A DNA stretch of 64,000 bases. Source: Rhizoclosmatium globosum. Lineage: Eukaryota > Chytridiomycota > Chytridiomycetes > Chytridiales > Chytriomycetaceae. The notes beneath the pieces are model-generated. The model searched no databases and was not told the DNA's origin. It was given only the letters and a program-made list of their open reading frames with translations. The stretch covers positions 22,288-86,287 of the forward strand of contig MCGO01000159.1 of assembly GCA_002104985.1 (NCBI GenBank). Direction: 5' to 3'. Numbering within the stretch: position 1 is the stretch's first letter; every line of letters begins with the position of its first letter. A program made the translations under genes and the position numbers. Shown here one piece after another: positions 20,456 through 31,500 of the stretch.

Positions 20456-22340
20456 CTAAGGGGCAATCTTGAGTGGATCTTCATTAATGATTGTGTTCCT
20501 TGCGCCAGGTTGGCGCACATTGTCATCCGACGTTTGCGCAGTGTTAATAATGCGACTAACAGCAACTGGTGAAAGTGCAGTCTCGCTCTTATTGCCCACC
20601 TTTTGTTTGCCTCCAGCAACACTGTTGGGTGTAGTAGCAGGCTGAGCAGGAGTATTTCCATCTGTTGTTGGCCGATAACTGTTCTGATTGTTCTTCTTGA
20701 GAAGCTCAGAAAACACGAGAACCATACTGTGGAAACACTTTTGAAGCTCAGCCAGTTCGTAAATAAACGAACGGTCCTTAATTTCCGCGGACGTTCCGAG
20801 AACTTCACGGAACTTGAGGTCTTTTAGTAACTGGATCTGTTTCACAACCACATAGAGTTGTCGTGATATCAAGATTGCAAAGAGGGCACCGAGAACGACA
20901 AACGAGCCGATGATTCCAATCATCATGTAACCCGTCTGTGAAGAAAGTTTGTTCAACTGGGATTCGACTGAATCAATGTTCATGTAGACAACGAATAGGA
21001 GCTGCTTTCCGTTTAGTTTATAAGCATTTAAGCCCAGTTTCCAGTTCTCGGTCCCTAGCTTTCGCTCGACAAACCAGTTTGTCGCACCAGGAAAGTATTG
21101 TTCAATGTATGGTATGTTCCCGTGAGCCCAAGCTGTGCAACAACGTTATCGACAGAGACATATCGATATGTGCTATTTACAAAATTGGACAAGTCCTGAA
21201 AGAACGGGTCATTGATTTCGTTGATTGTCAAGAGCGTTTCGTTCTGAATTGTGGCGGCGAAGCTTGAAGTCCCGACCACATACCCTGTATCGCATTCAAC
21301 AACAGCAGCAAAAATTGGGAAAGAAACAATGTCGATGATGTCGCGAATTTGTGAAGAGATGAAGGAGAGGGTCCAATCGTTTCCAAACACAGCTTGTTCT
21401 CCTGTAACTTTCTGCATTAATTTTTGTTTTCTAAAAGTGAAATTTGGATATGAACCTGTTACTTGGTTGGTGGTAAAGTAGTACGAAGTTTTGTATGGAT
21501 ATCCTGTGAAAACATATATGTTTGTAAATCCATATGTATTCCCAAGCCCATATTCCAAGTTAACGCCCGCGGTTCCTCCTACAGCATTCAACAGGGTATT
21601 ATTATTTCCCGGGTTGGAAAGTGTACCGTTGCCGATTTGTATGTTGACATTTACGGGACTTCCGACTGGGGTTCCGTTTAAATCACAATTATAGGTATAA
21701 AACGTATCTCCAGGTTGATTCCACTGAAACGTTAATTACGTGAATATATATACGGATGTATTCAAAGAACTTACCCATTGAAGTTGAGGAACCCCATTTG
21801 CGTCATAAGCATAGTTGTATCCGATTTGATATCCTTCAGGATATGTCTGCATATACATACTAGTTGTATATTGAAGAATCCCTTGTAGCTCAATCAACTG
21901 ACTGTCAAAAGTATTCTTCGCGCTTTCAAGTGTTCTATAACTCCACTGATTCAGCTGTTTCACCATCGTCAATTTAAATTTTCAAATATAAAGAGATTTA
22001 CTCTGAACATCTCTGCTTGCTTTGCAGTGATAAACGCAAGTGTCTGGGCAGTTTTCAAAATATAATTGGAGACTTGGTTTGACACGAGATACTCGATTTC
22101 TTCGATCAAGGCCCCAACGTTTTGCTTTCCAGCAGCGAGCGTGAGTTGCCTATGTTACTTGATAGTGAGTGTGTCGTTGTATTTACTGTGTATATTCTAC
22201 CATCCAAGTACACCCACTGTTACTACACAAGCAGTTATGAAACCAGCCATAAGAGCAAACAAGCGAGGCTTGTACTTGAGTACCTGTGTTAAGGTTGACG
22301 AGGTGTGTGAGTTTGCGAGAGATGGGCGACGGGCAGCCAT
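20456..22340 (-). CDS. two-TM extracellular-sensor protein (Cache/HAMP-like) with no output domain
   Basis: Several exons on the minus strand. The N-terminus MAARRPSLANSHTSSTLTQV precedes TM1 (LFALMAGFITACVVTVGVLG). A lumenal or extracellular region of more than 300 residues follows, with many aromatic residues and sequons (WNQPGDTFYTYNCDLNGTPV, FVNSTYRYVSVDNVV), the size and feel of a double Cache sensor. TM2 is MMIGIIGSFVVLGALFAILI. After it comes a helical HAMP-like stretch (KQIQLLKDLKFREVL) and a polar tail rich in Ser, Thr and Asn, ending at 20456. No kinase, cyclase or methyl-accepting domain follows. A one-base loss in the C run 21127-21129 separates the two large frames (AQLG to HGNIPYIEQYF). 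Similar sensor modules in zoosporic fungi are usually fused to nucleotide cyclases or kinases, so this looks like an orphan receptor or decoy (inference). Confidence 0.62.
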
Positions 22341-22462
22341 TATTTTTTTTGGAAGATTTACAATGTGACAAGAGAAGGGGAAAGAGGATAGAATCCCTTA
22401 TAGTTCCGAATCAAATTTATTTTTGCAATGCTTATTTGGCTGTGTGGCAGAATCATTAACTT

Positions 22463-22842
22463 TCAAGCACTTGTTACTGGTACTTTCGCCTTCAGTCTAT
22501 CAATAGCAGCTCTCAAAGCCCCTTCCTCTCTGGCCGCCTTTTGTCTCTTGGCATAAAACTCTTGGAGGAGGGCGTCGTCGCTCTCAGCCCTGATACGAGC
22601 AGCAAACAGGGAGAGGTAGACGCCGCCACTGGAAACCATGATGAAGCAGCTGATACCTCTTCTCACACGTAGCCAGTTGATGGGTCTTGGAGGCGAGTTG
22701 TCCTGTGGTTTTGTTAGGAAGTTCTGCGAGTAAGTGTCTGGAGGAAGTATAGGATCAGTGGACATCTCACCAAAAGAAGTGCTTCTCTAACGGCAAATAG
22801 GAAGCTCTTGTAAGTCGTTGCGGTTGGAAGGGCTTTGTTCAT
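22463..22842 (-). CDS. small single-TM protein, probably mitochondrial, unknown
   Basis: Two exons: 22842 to about 22771 (MNKALPTATTYKSFLFAVRE, then ALLL), then after a GTGAGA..CACAG intron DNSPPRPINWLRVRRGISCF continuing through 22463. The total is about 103 residues. There is one hydrophobic segment (CFIMVSSGGVYLSLFAA) preceded by Arg/Trp residues, then a charged helix (ALLQEFYAKRQKAAREEG) and the end AKVPVTSA. Size and layout resemble small inner-membrane accessory subunits of respiratory complexes or ATP synthase, but I recognise no specific family. Splicing keeps phase 0 and the frame is clean, so the gene is probably real. Confidence 0.6.
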
Positions 22843-23628
22843 CGTAACTGAAAGGGTGAAATGAAAGGGTGGGTGTCTCAGTTTGTGAGGGATTTTTGCG
22901 GCCAATCAATGACAATCACATACTGTAGAAAATTGAACAAAGGCAAGTAAATAGTTCTATTCTTCTTCTTTCTGTTTCAGAGTCCGCAATTATTGACTGC
23001 GCACAATGTGGACAAGTATGGCGCAGTGCGCTGAAATTACTATATAATGTCCTTGCGTTTCCCTCTAAGCTTGTCACTATCCTCCTCCATCAAGACAACT
23101 TGCAGCAAATATAATGCTATGCATAAACAGGAATGTTGTCTGTCTGGAGAAGGGAGTCAGTATCACAAATGGCGACAAACAGCAACTTCTCCACACAACG
23201 TTGGTATTTTTGAATGTCGTCTGTTAGGATACTCGCTGTTTGTATAGACAGTATACCGCAAAGTTGAAAATCAGATTACCTAGGTAAAGGCAACTAACAG
23301 CTATTATAAACATTGTTTATGAAATGTTGTCTGATGGTTGTCTGTAGAGACAATACACTGCAGCCTTTGATAAATTCCAAACACTGTCCAAGACAACATA
23401 CAGCCATCCCTTAAAGCCTTTTGGTTCAAAGCTGTTGTCTGTCCCCCTTTCTTTCCCCTTTCTTTCCCCTGTTTTCATCAGGACTGAGACTTTTCCTTCG
23501 AAAGACTCACTCTTACTCTATTGATTTCTGATATTTCTCTAAAATAAACAAAATCCTATATTCTCCCATCATAATATAATACACAAATTCCAACTGAAAT
23601 CCAAAAGTCCAAAGCAAAAGTTAGTCCT
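22843..23628. other. long intergenic region with recurring TGTTGTCTG motif
   Basis: 786 bp, among the longest gene-free stretches here. It carries the 9-mer TGTTGTCTG three times (23134-23142, 23325-23333, 23433-23441) plus near copies at 23215-23223 (TGTCGTCTG) and 23336-23344 (GGTTGTCTG). An inverted palindrome-like stretch TGTCTGTAGAGACA lies at about 23339-23352. It lies upstream of the small membrane protein gene (minus) and downstream of the CCDC66-like gene. No ORF or RNA gene is supported. Confidence 0.5.
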
Positions 23629-25697
23629 TTACCTCCCACCACCACCCATATCCCTCCTCAACATCCTCTTCTCCTCCGCCAACAAATCCCCAAACCGCGC
23701 CAACTCCAACACAGCTTCCCTCCTCATCCTCTCTTCACCCGCCACATCCACCTTCCTCTCCCGTCCCGGAACAACACGAACCGGAACATCTTCATCAGTT
23801 CCCCATGGCGCTTTGACAACACTCCCAGCCTTACGACGACGCGCTTGTTGATAAGTGCCGGAATCAGCATCGTCTCCCCACGGCGGGCGTAACGTTCCTT
23901 TCGGGGAGAACTCGGCTCGAGAGTGACTCCGTCCTGTTGATGTTCCTGCAGCTGCCATGTTCCCAACTGCACCAGAATCTCGTTTTGGAGGAACTAAATG
24001 CGCGACAGATTCGACTACAACGGTGCGGGGTGGGTCGCGTTGTACCGTCTGTTCTGTGACAGAGGGTTGGTACGTTACTCTGTCGTATGTTTGTTTTCGG
24101 GGTTCGTCGCGGGGTGTAAGAGATGGCTTTGGGCCTACGTTGATTATTCCGAGAGTGTTGTTTGTGGCGCGGTTCGGTGTTATCGAGGGGAGGCGATTGT
24201 GTTTTGGTGGTGTGTCCTTTTTGGAGGTGGCGGGTGGAGCTGTGGGTTGAGGTACGGTTCGACCAAATGCGGAACGGGGGCGTGGTTTTGTGGGCTTGGT
24301 AGAAGCCTTTTTAAGTTTTGGGGCTTGGGGTTCAGTGATTGGGTAACCGTTGCCGCCTTTTACACTTCCCAGAATTTTTGTCAGTTTCTTTGTGGGAGAG
24401 AGGGATGGATTCTGTTTTCTGGAGATTGGAGGAGGAGATGGAGGTGGAGGCGTTGGAGAACGGAGGCCTGAGGTGTTTGTTTTGACAGTAGATATGATTT
24501 TCGCAAGTTTCTTTGAAGGTGATTGCGGAAGCTTAAGAGTTGGGCGCGCGATAATGACAGGCCGGGTTCTGGTTCAGGCTCTGGTTCAGGATCAACTGTA
24601 CAGGTGGTTGAAGAGAATATTTTGACTTTTGAGACTTTGAAGGATGCAGTCGTGGAATTTTACTGACGATATTGGCTGGTTTGTGTTGTTGAGGAGCCTC
24701 AAAAGATTCTGCAGCTGGCGCGACAGTTTCCAGCGGCGGTAATACCTGTTTCGGCTCGGGCGCGACAGTTCCTCCGAATCCATACTGACTGTCGTATACA
24801 CCATGGCTTCCGTTATCAATTACACGTGCAGACCGCCGCATAGGCATTCCCGTTACACTCTTGTTCACGTCACCCGTTTCACCACCTCGTCCTCCTCCAC
24901 CACCATGTGTTCCAGGATGCTGCGTCTCTCCCCAACTGCGATACACAAATTCAGGCTTGTTGCGTTCAGCTTCCTCCCGCTTCTTCTTTTCTTCGACTTG
25001 TTTTCTCAAAGATTCGCGCCATTCTTCAGCTTCACGTTTCTTTCGTTCCGCAACGTCGTCGGCAGCCTGGTCGGAGTTGAATTGGGACCGTATTCGGCCA
25101 TACGACGTAGGCGGGTTGTGTGGATGGGAGGATTCGAGGAGGTCTACGAGAGAATTTGACGGTTCTTGTTGTTCTCTTTGAAGATGGTGTCTGTGGTGGG
25201 TTTTTTGAGGAGGATTCTGATATTCCGCAGCAGGGGGTGGCGGGTGGGCACTGAGAGCATTTATTTCCGACAGAGTTCGTCTTCGCGGGCCTGTAGGGAC
25301 GGAGGAAGGAGCCGCCGAGCCACCCGTAAAGAAGGAAGTGTTTGAGGTGGTCGCCGCTGAGGAGAAGGGGGCGGCAGCAGCCAGGGTTCTCCTTGTTGGT
25401 GCTTCAAAGAGGGACGAGTAGACCTATTCAACAACCCTCACCACTTAGTTTAACCAGAGATAGAAACAACAAAAGAAACAAAACAAGAAAACAAACCAGA
25501 ATCTTTTCTTTTCGCTCTGATTCGTCGCGCAGCTTCGCCTCTTTCGCAACTCGTCGCTGCTCGTCCAAGTCCTTCAGCCACTGCGTCCGCGCTGCCTCGC
25601 GTTGCTTTGTTTGAACATCGACTTCGGTGGCGAAGATGGCGCCCGATTCGGCGTCGTGTTGGTTTGGGTGGTTTTGTTGTGGGCGGGGCCTTCTCAT
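23629..25697 (-). CDS. CCDC66-like coiled-coil protein, possible centrosomal/ciliary
   Basis: Starts at 25697 (MRRPRPQQNH). Exon 1 gives FATEVDVQTKQREAARTQWL followed by KDLDEQRRVAKEAKLRDESE. This block (Q-E--R-QWLKDLDEQ----K) resembles the conserved helical domain of CCDC66. After a short intron the protein continues VYSSLFEAPTRRTLAAAA, a Pro/Ser-rich linker, a second charged helix (AERKKREAEEWRESLRKQVE) and YRSWGETQHPGTH. A third part in a shifted frame has RPTLKLPQSPSKKLAKIIST and SLSPTKKLTKILGSVKGG. It ends with two similar WG(D/T)D(A/E)D motifs (PPWGDDADSG and APWGTDEDVP) and an Arg-rich tail. The frame change near 24560-24600 is probably an indel in a Glu-Pro repeat. CCDC66 acts at centriolar satellites and cilia; the assignment rests on motif style only. 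Confidence 0.5.
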
Positions 25698-25758
25698 CAA
25701 AGTTGGTTGGTTGGTTGGTTTTGAGACAAATCTTGTTGTAGAACTGTTTATTGATAAC

Positions 25759-27304
25759 TTAACCATCCTTCTCGGAGTTCTCTCCGTAGTTTTCCAGAAC
25801 CAAGTCGTTCAATCCAAACGCCTCGTTTTGGTCGTAAGTTCGCACATATGTTTCGATAGTCATATCTGGATCTGGGTCTGGTGCATAAATGTTTTGCAAG
25901 TACTAGAATCCAAATGTTAGTCATGTTCCGAACTCAATCTCAACGAACTTACAGAGTTTCCAAGTGGATCGTCCAAAATGAGTGTGTAAGGCATCTCAAC
26001 CTTCAAGGCTTTCTTCAACTTAGCCAAGAATCGGTCGAAAGCAGCGCGTCGTTCTGTTGATCCAGAGTCTCCTGACGAGAAAGGCGCAGCAGTCTTTTCA
26101 ATCTCCTCGTACACTTGAGTCAAAAGCCTTCCACAGTTGTGAATCGTCCTCCAAGGGTTCCCGTTGTCAGTCCAATTCAATCTCAGGAATCTCTAATCCA
26201 CAAGTCTCACTCTTGAGAATATCACGGTTCAAGTCCTCCAAATCTCGAATCTTGAGTGTAATCTTCTTTCCAAACTGAGAAATGGCTCCTCCAGCCTTGA
26301 CTTCATTAGACTTGTAACCACATTGCTCACAGTCGGTAGCCATAATAACAACTTCCTTGAAGTGTGGATTTCCATGATATGCATACGCGTGTCACTTGGT
26401 GCGTTGCAACGGGAACAGTTTCCGTGGAAAATGTGGACTTCGTTTGCTAGTTCATCATCAAGAACTTCGTCAACGGCTTCCTGCACAGCCTTGTCGAGCT
26501 GCTCCTCCTGCTCCTGGTGAAGACCAAGAGCTTCGTTCATTTCTGGTGTACGTTTGTACTGTGCAAGTTTCATTTGTGGGTCCTTGTTGGGTGCACGCAA
26601 GTTCTCAATGTACGAGTTTCCAGCTGGATCGTTGATTTCAATTGTGAAGTCTTCTGATGGACCGTCAAGGTAGGATTGGAGGGTGTCGATCACTGTCTGG
26701 ACTTTGGCGTGGACTTCTGGGGCAGTAGCGAATCGGACAGGTTGCATTGCTGAAAGACCTTCGATGGATTTGGAAATAAGACCTTCGACTGTTGTAAGAA
26801 CTCCACGTTGGGTTTCAGATCTGGTATGGGGTTTGATAAGTCCACAGAAGAAGGACAAGGAAGGTGAAGGAACCTACGGGATTTCAAAGTCGAGTTCGTG
26901 GAACTTGACGGAGGCAGTTTCCGACTTGACGACTTGACGGTTCAGATCCTGCTTGTTCTTGATGACACAGGATTGAATGCATCCCATATCGTGGACAGCT
27001 GATCCAGACTGGATCTCGTTGTTCTTGAAGCCACAGTGCTCACACTCAAAGCACATGAGAATAACCTCTTTGAAGTGCGGGATCAGAGTGAGCATGATTC
27101 GAGAGATTCCCTGTACATCCATAGGTGGTTAAGTACGCCGAAGGAATCCAATCGAACAGTTAAGTTTACATTCTCGTGGCAGTTCATACACAGCGATTCA
27201 ACGACAGTGACTGGGCTCTCGTCTTCAACAGAGTCGCCGATGCGTGCAAAGAGTCGCTTGTCTTCATTTCCACGGGCAACGGAAGGCGGGACTGATTCAG
27301 CCAT
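25759..27304 (-). CDS. ZPR1: ZPR1 zinc-finger protein
   Basis: Minus-strand gene starting [16 protein letters not shown]. The two ZPR1 modules are visible. The first zinc finger is CMNCHEN, then after an intron [20 protein letters not shown] and [16 protein letters not shown]. The second is [17 protein letters not shown] with [20 protein letters not shown] in the neighbouring frame. Each is followed by its alpha/beta domain, containing [17 protein letters not shown] in the first and [13 protein letters not shown] in the second. The end is [11 protein letters not shown]. Base losses are seen in a G pair at 26366-26367 and in an A run at 26122-26125. ZPR1 is a conserved eukaryotic protein that binds eEF1A and helps it fold, and is needed for growth. 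Its divergent start is only 42 bp from that of DPH5, another factor acting on a translation elongation factor (eEF2). Confidence 0.95.
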
Positions 27305-27346
27305 TTGTTTGATTTGTTTTTTTGGCAAAGTGAGTAAAAAAGAAAA
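27305..27346. promoter_or_regulatory. very short bidirectional promoter, ZPR1 / DPH5
   Basis: Only 42 bp separate the two divergent start codons. It is T/A-rich on the plus strand, with a TTTGTTTTTTTGG run. Both 5' UTRs must overlap or lie inside the partner gene. Confidence 0.6.
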
Positions 27347-28299
27347 ATGCTCTACATTGTTGGTCTTGGACTTGGGGACGAGAAGGACATTACTGTCAAG
27401 GGACTGGAAGCTGTCAAGTCGTGCGATCGTATCTACCTCGAGCACTACACTGCCATCCTCACTGTGCCCAAGGAGAGGCTTGAAGCCCTCTATGGGAAGC
27501 CTGTGCTTCTTGCGGACAGAGAAATGGTTGAATCCGACTTGAATTCTATCTTGGAAGGCGCTGATAAGTCAATGTCGCCTTCTTGGTCGTCGGAGATCCG
27601 TACGGGTAACAGCTTGACACCCCACTTTGACAACCACTTATACTTGAGCTTTCCAGAGCCACAACTCACACAGACTTGGTTCTCCGTGCTAAAGAGCTGA
27701 ATATTCCTGTCACATCTATCCACAACGCATCTATCATGAATGCAGTCGGCTGCTGCGGCTCCAACTGTACAACTACGGCCAAACAATCTCAATTGTATTC
27801 TTCCTGGACAACTGGCGCCCTGACTCTTTCTACGATAAAATCAAGCAGAACAGAAACATCAAATTGCATACACTGTGTTTGTTGGATATCAAGGTCAAGG
27901 AACAATCGATTGAGAATATGGCTCGAGGGCGTAAGATTTATGAGCCGCCTAGATATATGACTGTGAATCAGGCTGTGGAGCAGTTGTTGGAAGTTGAAGA
28001 CAACAGGAAAGAGAATGGTGAGATTATTCCCTTTTGATATTCCAAGCTGAATCTTAACGTTTGATGTATGTATAGTCTACAACCGTAACACTATTGCGGT
28101 GGGTATGTCTCGTGTCGGGGCTCCGGATCAACGAATTATTGCTGGTACTTTGGAAGAGTTGTTAGATGCGGATTTTGGAGAGCCATTGCATTCGCTTGTT
28201 CTTGCTGGAGAAATGCATTTCTTGGAGGCGGATTCGTTGAGACAATATGCTATCAATGTGGATACGTTCAACAAGTATGCTCAAGTGTCTGACCATTAA
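27347..28299 (+). CDS. DPH5: diphthine methyl ester synthase
   Basis: Starts [20 protein letters not shown], the invariant DPH5 N-terminus with the SAM-binding GLGLG. It continues [20 protein letters not shown] and [16 protein letters not shown]. After a base loss near 27570 comes the FLVVGDPYG strand, an intron, then [20 protein letters not shown] and [13 protein letters not shown] second base loss near 27756 precedes [15 protein letters not shown]. The last exons give [20 protein letters not shown] and [12 protein letters not shown]. The total is near 280-290 residues, normal for the family. The enzyme adds methyl groups from SAM to the modified histidine of eEF2 on the way to diphthamide, in the cytosol. 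Both frame breaks sit inside perfectly conserved blocks, so they are almost certainly sequence errors. Confidence 0.95.
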
Positions 28300-28500
28300 A
28301 TACAATTTCTTCGTTATCATACGTATTCAGTTTTATGCCAAGAAAGTGCTAGTACTGGCTGAGTGCCCGTGGATTATTTAGTGGAGGCGCTTGATGGCGG
28401 CTGAACAAACCAATTCTTGCTATCAAAACAAAGTCAGAGTCGGTTATGCCCGACATAGTACCCTCGTCGCTGCTTGCACAGACAATAATCGTAGCACGTC

Positions 28501-31500
28501 ATGTCTTCCTCATCAAGCGGCGCAGTTGAGTACACCGAATGTGTGTTATAGTGCGAACACTTTAAATTGAATGATTGTTTGCCCCTCCTTGCAGACAAAG
28601 CCTCTTCTCGACACTCTTCTATCCAATCCTCTTCTCCCTCCTTCTGCTCCAGTTCCATCTGTTGGAAAGACTTCATCGTATCCAGCAGACCCAACACCAT
28701 CACCCGCCCTTCCTGTTGATGCCGGAACCTTCTTTGGCTTCTCTCCTCTTGTTCCAAAGCAGGCTCTTCTCTATGCTCCGAACAACTCTGATGTCAGGGC
28801 TGTCATGCCACAGCATCCACAAGTCTTGGGAATGGTTTCACGACGATGGGCTTTTCTGACGCCACGGCTCTCCAACAGTTCCAAGTAGATAATCAGAAAA
28901 GCGTATGGGCGGGTGTTGTCTTCACGTCGAATGACCTCCTTGAATACACTTTGAGATTCAACAACAGTGCTCTCCCTAGTACAACTCACCTATTCTGGGG
29001 CAGGAACAGTGTCGAACTGCTTCTGGGAGCTGTGCTTTTAGTGATGTCTATCGGTCAGGACTTTTGCATCTTCAAAGTGCCTTAGATGGAGCTATTCTCC
29101 GTCAACTCAACGTTTCAACTCCAATTTCTCGTTCTGTTCATGAAATGGCGAGGGAAGCTTATGATAATAGCGCCACTGTGGATCAAGCTACAACTACCTT
29201 TCCATCTTTTACCTGGTGTATGCATTTGCCTCTATAATTCCAATGTTGATTATCCAAGCCGTCACGCAAAAGGAATCTGGAATGGCCGACCTGTTCTTGA
29301 TGCAAGGTGTTAGTCGAACTGCATTCTTGCTGGTCATTTCGTCGTTGACTTTGTAATCCAATGTCTTATCTGTATTGTCATGACTGTGGTTTTGATTATT
29401 GGAAAAGTGGTGGGCCAGTCTCCAGACGTGTTTGCTGTCTTTTGATTGTTTTCTTGTACGGAACTAGTATTATTGCGTTTGGTTATGCGGCGTCCATGTT
29501 TTTTGAAAAGGTTGTACTTTGACTGTGATATCCTCACTGTTTGGCTCATTATACTCGTGTTAGGCCAAAGTCGCTGCAGGTTTCTCAAGTTTGTTTTCTA
29601 TTTTGATTACTGGAGCCGCGATGCCGTTTGCAAACTGGGTTCCACCAGCCGGTGCTGCGTGGTTCTTCGCACTCTTTTCTCCCATCGCGTTCACCATGGG
29701 TATTGTTGACTTTTCACTTGAAATTAATTGGATTATTTATCAATCGATTAGGTCTGAGTGCCGGCCTACAGCCTAATTCACCTGGAACCACATTCACTTC
29801 AACGTCATCAAATGGATTTGGACCCACCTCCGCCATAATCATGCTTCTCGTTGACAACTTCTTATATCTCAGTGTCGCGTATTTGGGTGAGAAGTTCATG
29901 TCCACGCGCAAGCGATCTGGTCAAATCCAGGATTCGTTTTGGAACAAACTCAAATCAAAAGCCGACTTGGAAAAAGGCAAACAGGAATATGAACTTACCC
30001 GAATTGAATATGATCCAGAATCTCATGAAAAATATGCAAATGGAGATGAAATTGGTATTCAGGTTGATGGAATCAAGAAGACCTTTGTGGGTGGTGTAGT
30101 CGCTGTTGAAAACGTGAACTTGAAAATTAAGAAGGGCGAGATTTATGGTGTTCTTGGACATAATGGTAAGCTTGTTAGACTCGATAGGTACATCTCTAAT
30201 TGTTGCTTGAAGGTGCTGGAAAAACAACATTTATTCAAATGCTGATTGGAAAACTTGTCCCAACTGAAGGAACCGCGACAGTACTTGGATTTGATGTGAA
30301 CAAAAAATGGATCATATTCGCAGTCGACTAGGTGTCTGCTTGCAGCAAAATGTTCTTTGGGACCACCTTACTATCAAAGAGCACCTCGAATTCTTTGGTG
30401 CTGTGAAAGGTTTATCCGGTCCAGCCTTACATGAGCGTATGAATTACTTATTGACAGAGCTGGATCTTCTCAAGAAGAAGGACGATAAAGCTCAAGGTCT
30501 GAGTGGTGGACAAAAGCGAAAACTTTGTGTTGCTATTGCGCTGATTGGAAATCCTGATTTTCTTGTTTTGGATGTAAGTATACTCAAGTTTTTCTCCTAC
30601 GCTGAAGAACATATTACAGGAACCAACAAGTGGTGTTGACGCCAATTCAAGACGTATCGTATGGTCTCTGTTGAGAAAGGAAAAGGCGCATCGTGTTACA
30701 ATTTTGACGACGCACTTTATGGATGAAGCTGATATTCTCGCTGATCGTAAAGTTATATTTAGTAAGGGACAAGTGAGATGCTCGGGTACTTCCTTGTTCT
30801 TGAAATCGAAATTCGGTTCTGGATATCACTTGCACTTTTCAAAGCAAGATGGTTGTGTGGATGAAAATGTCTCACAAACTATCCGTGAGGTAGTACCTTT
30901 GGCCGTTTTGTCTCGAAGTGTTGCGAGCGAACTGTCGTTTCAACTACCAACTGGTTCAGTTTCGTTGTTCCCCCAGCTATTCAGATTGTTGGATGGTAGA
31001 CTTGAAAAGTTGAAGGTTGATTCCTACGGAGTTTCAAGTAAGGTTTTTATTACTTCACCCTTAGTCTAACATCTTCCTAGTGACGACCTTGGAGGAAGTT
31101 TTTCTTACTCTTGCAAACGAAAAAAAGACTCATGATGGAACTGGAAAGAATGACGCTGCTCCTGCTGAAAGCCACGTTGATTTATCTTACGCGAAGGGAG
31201 ATGTAGCTAACTCCAAGTTCACTGTTTTCAAGACTCTGTTACGTGCTCGTTATTTGCAGAAATTCAGCGAACCTTCGTTCTTCGTTGCTACTGTATCTTC
31301 CCAATTGTTTTTGCTGTAATTTCCGCTGGAATTCTGAAAGCCACCACACGAAGTACAGCAGGGCATGTATACCCCCTGAACGTTTCTCTGTCAGCATTCA
31401 ATACGTCTCAGACGCCAATGTTATCAGCGACAATCCCTTTATTCAATCGCACTAACGGACCCATCAATATCGCGGATTCTTGGCAACCATCAATGGAATC

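Noticed and set aside
19954..20808. 284-residue minus-strand ORF spanning the CsaA-like gene and the sensor 3' end
   Set aside because: Crosses two real genes on both strands and has no domain; a shadow ORF.
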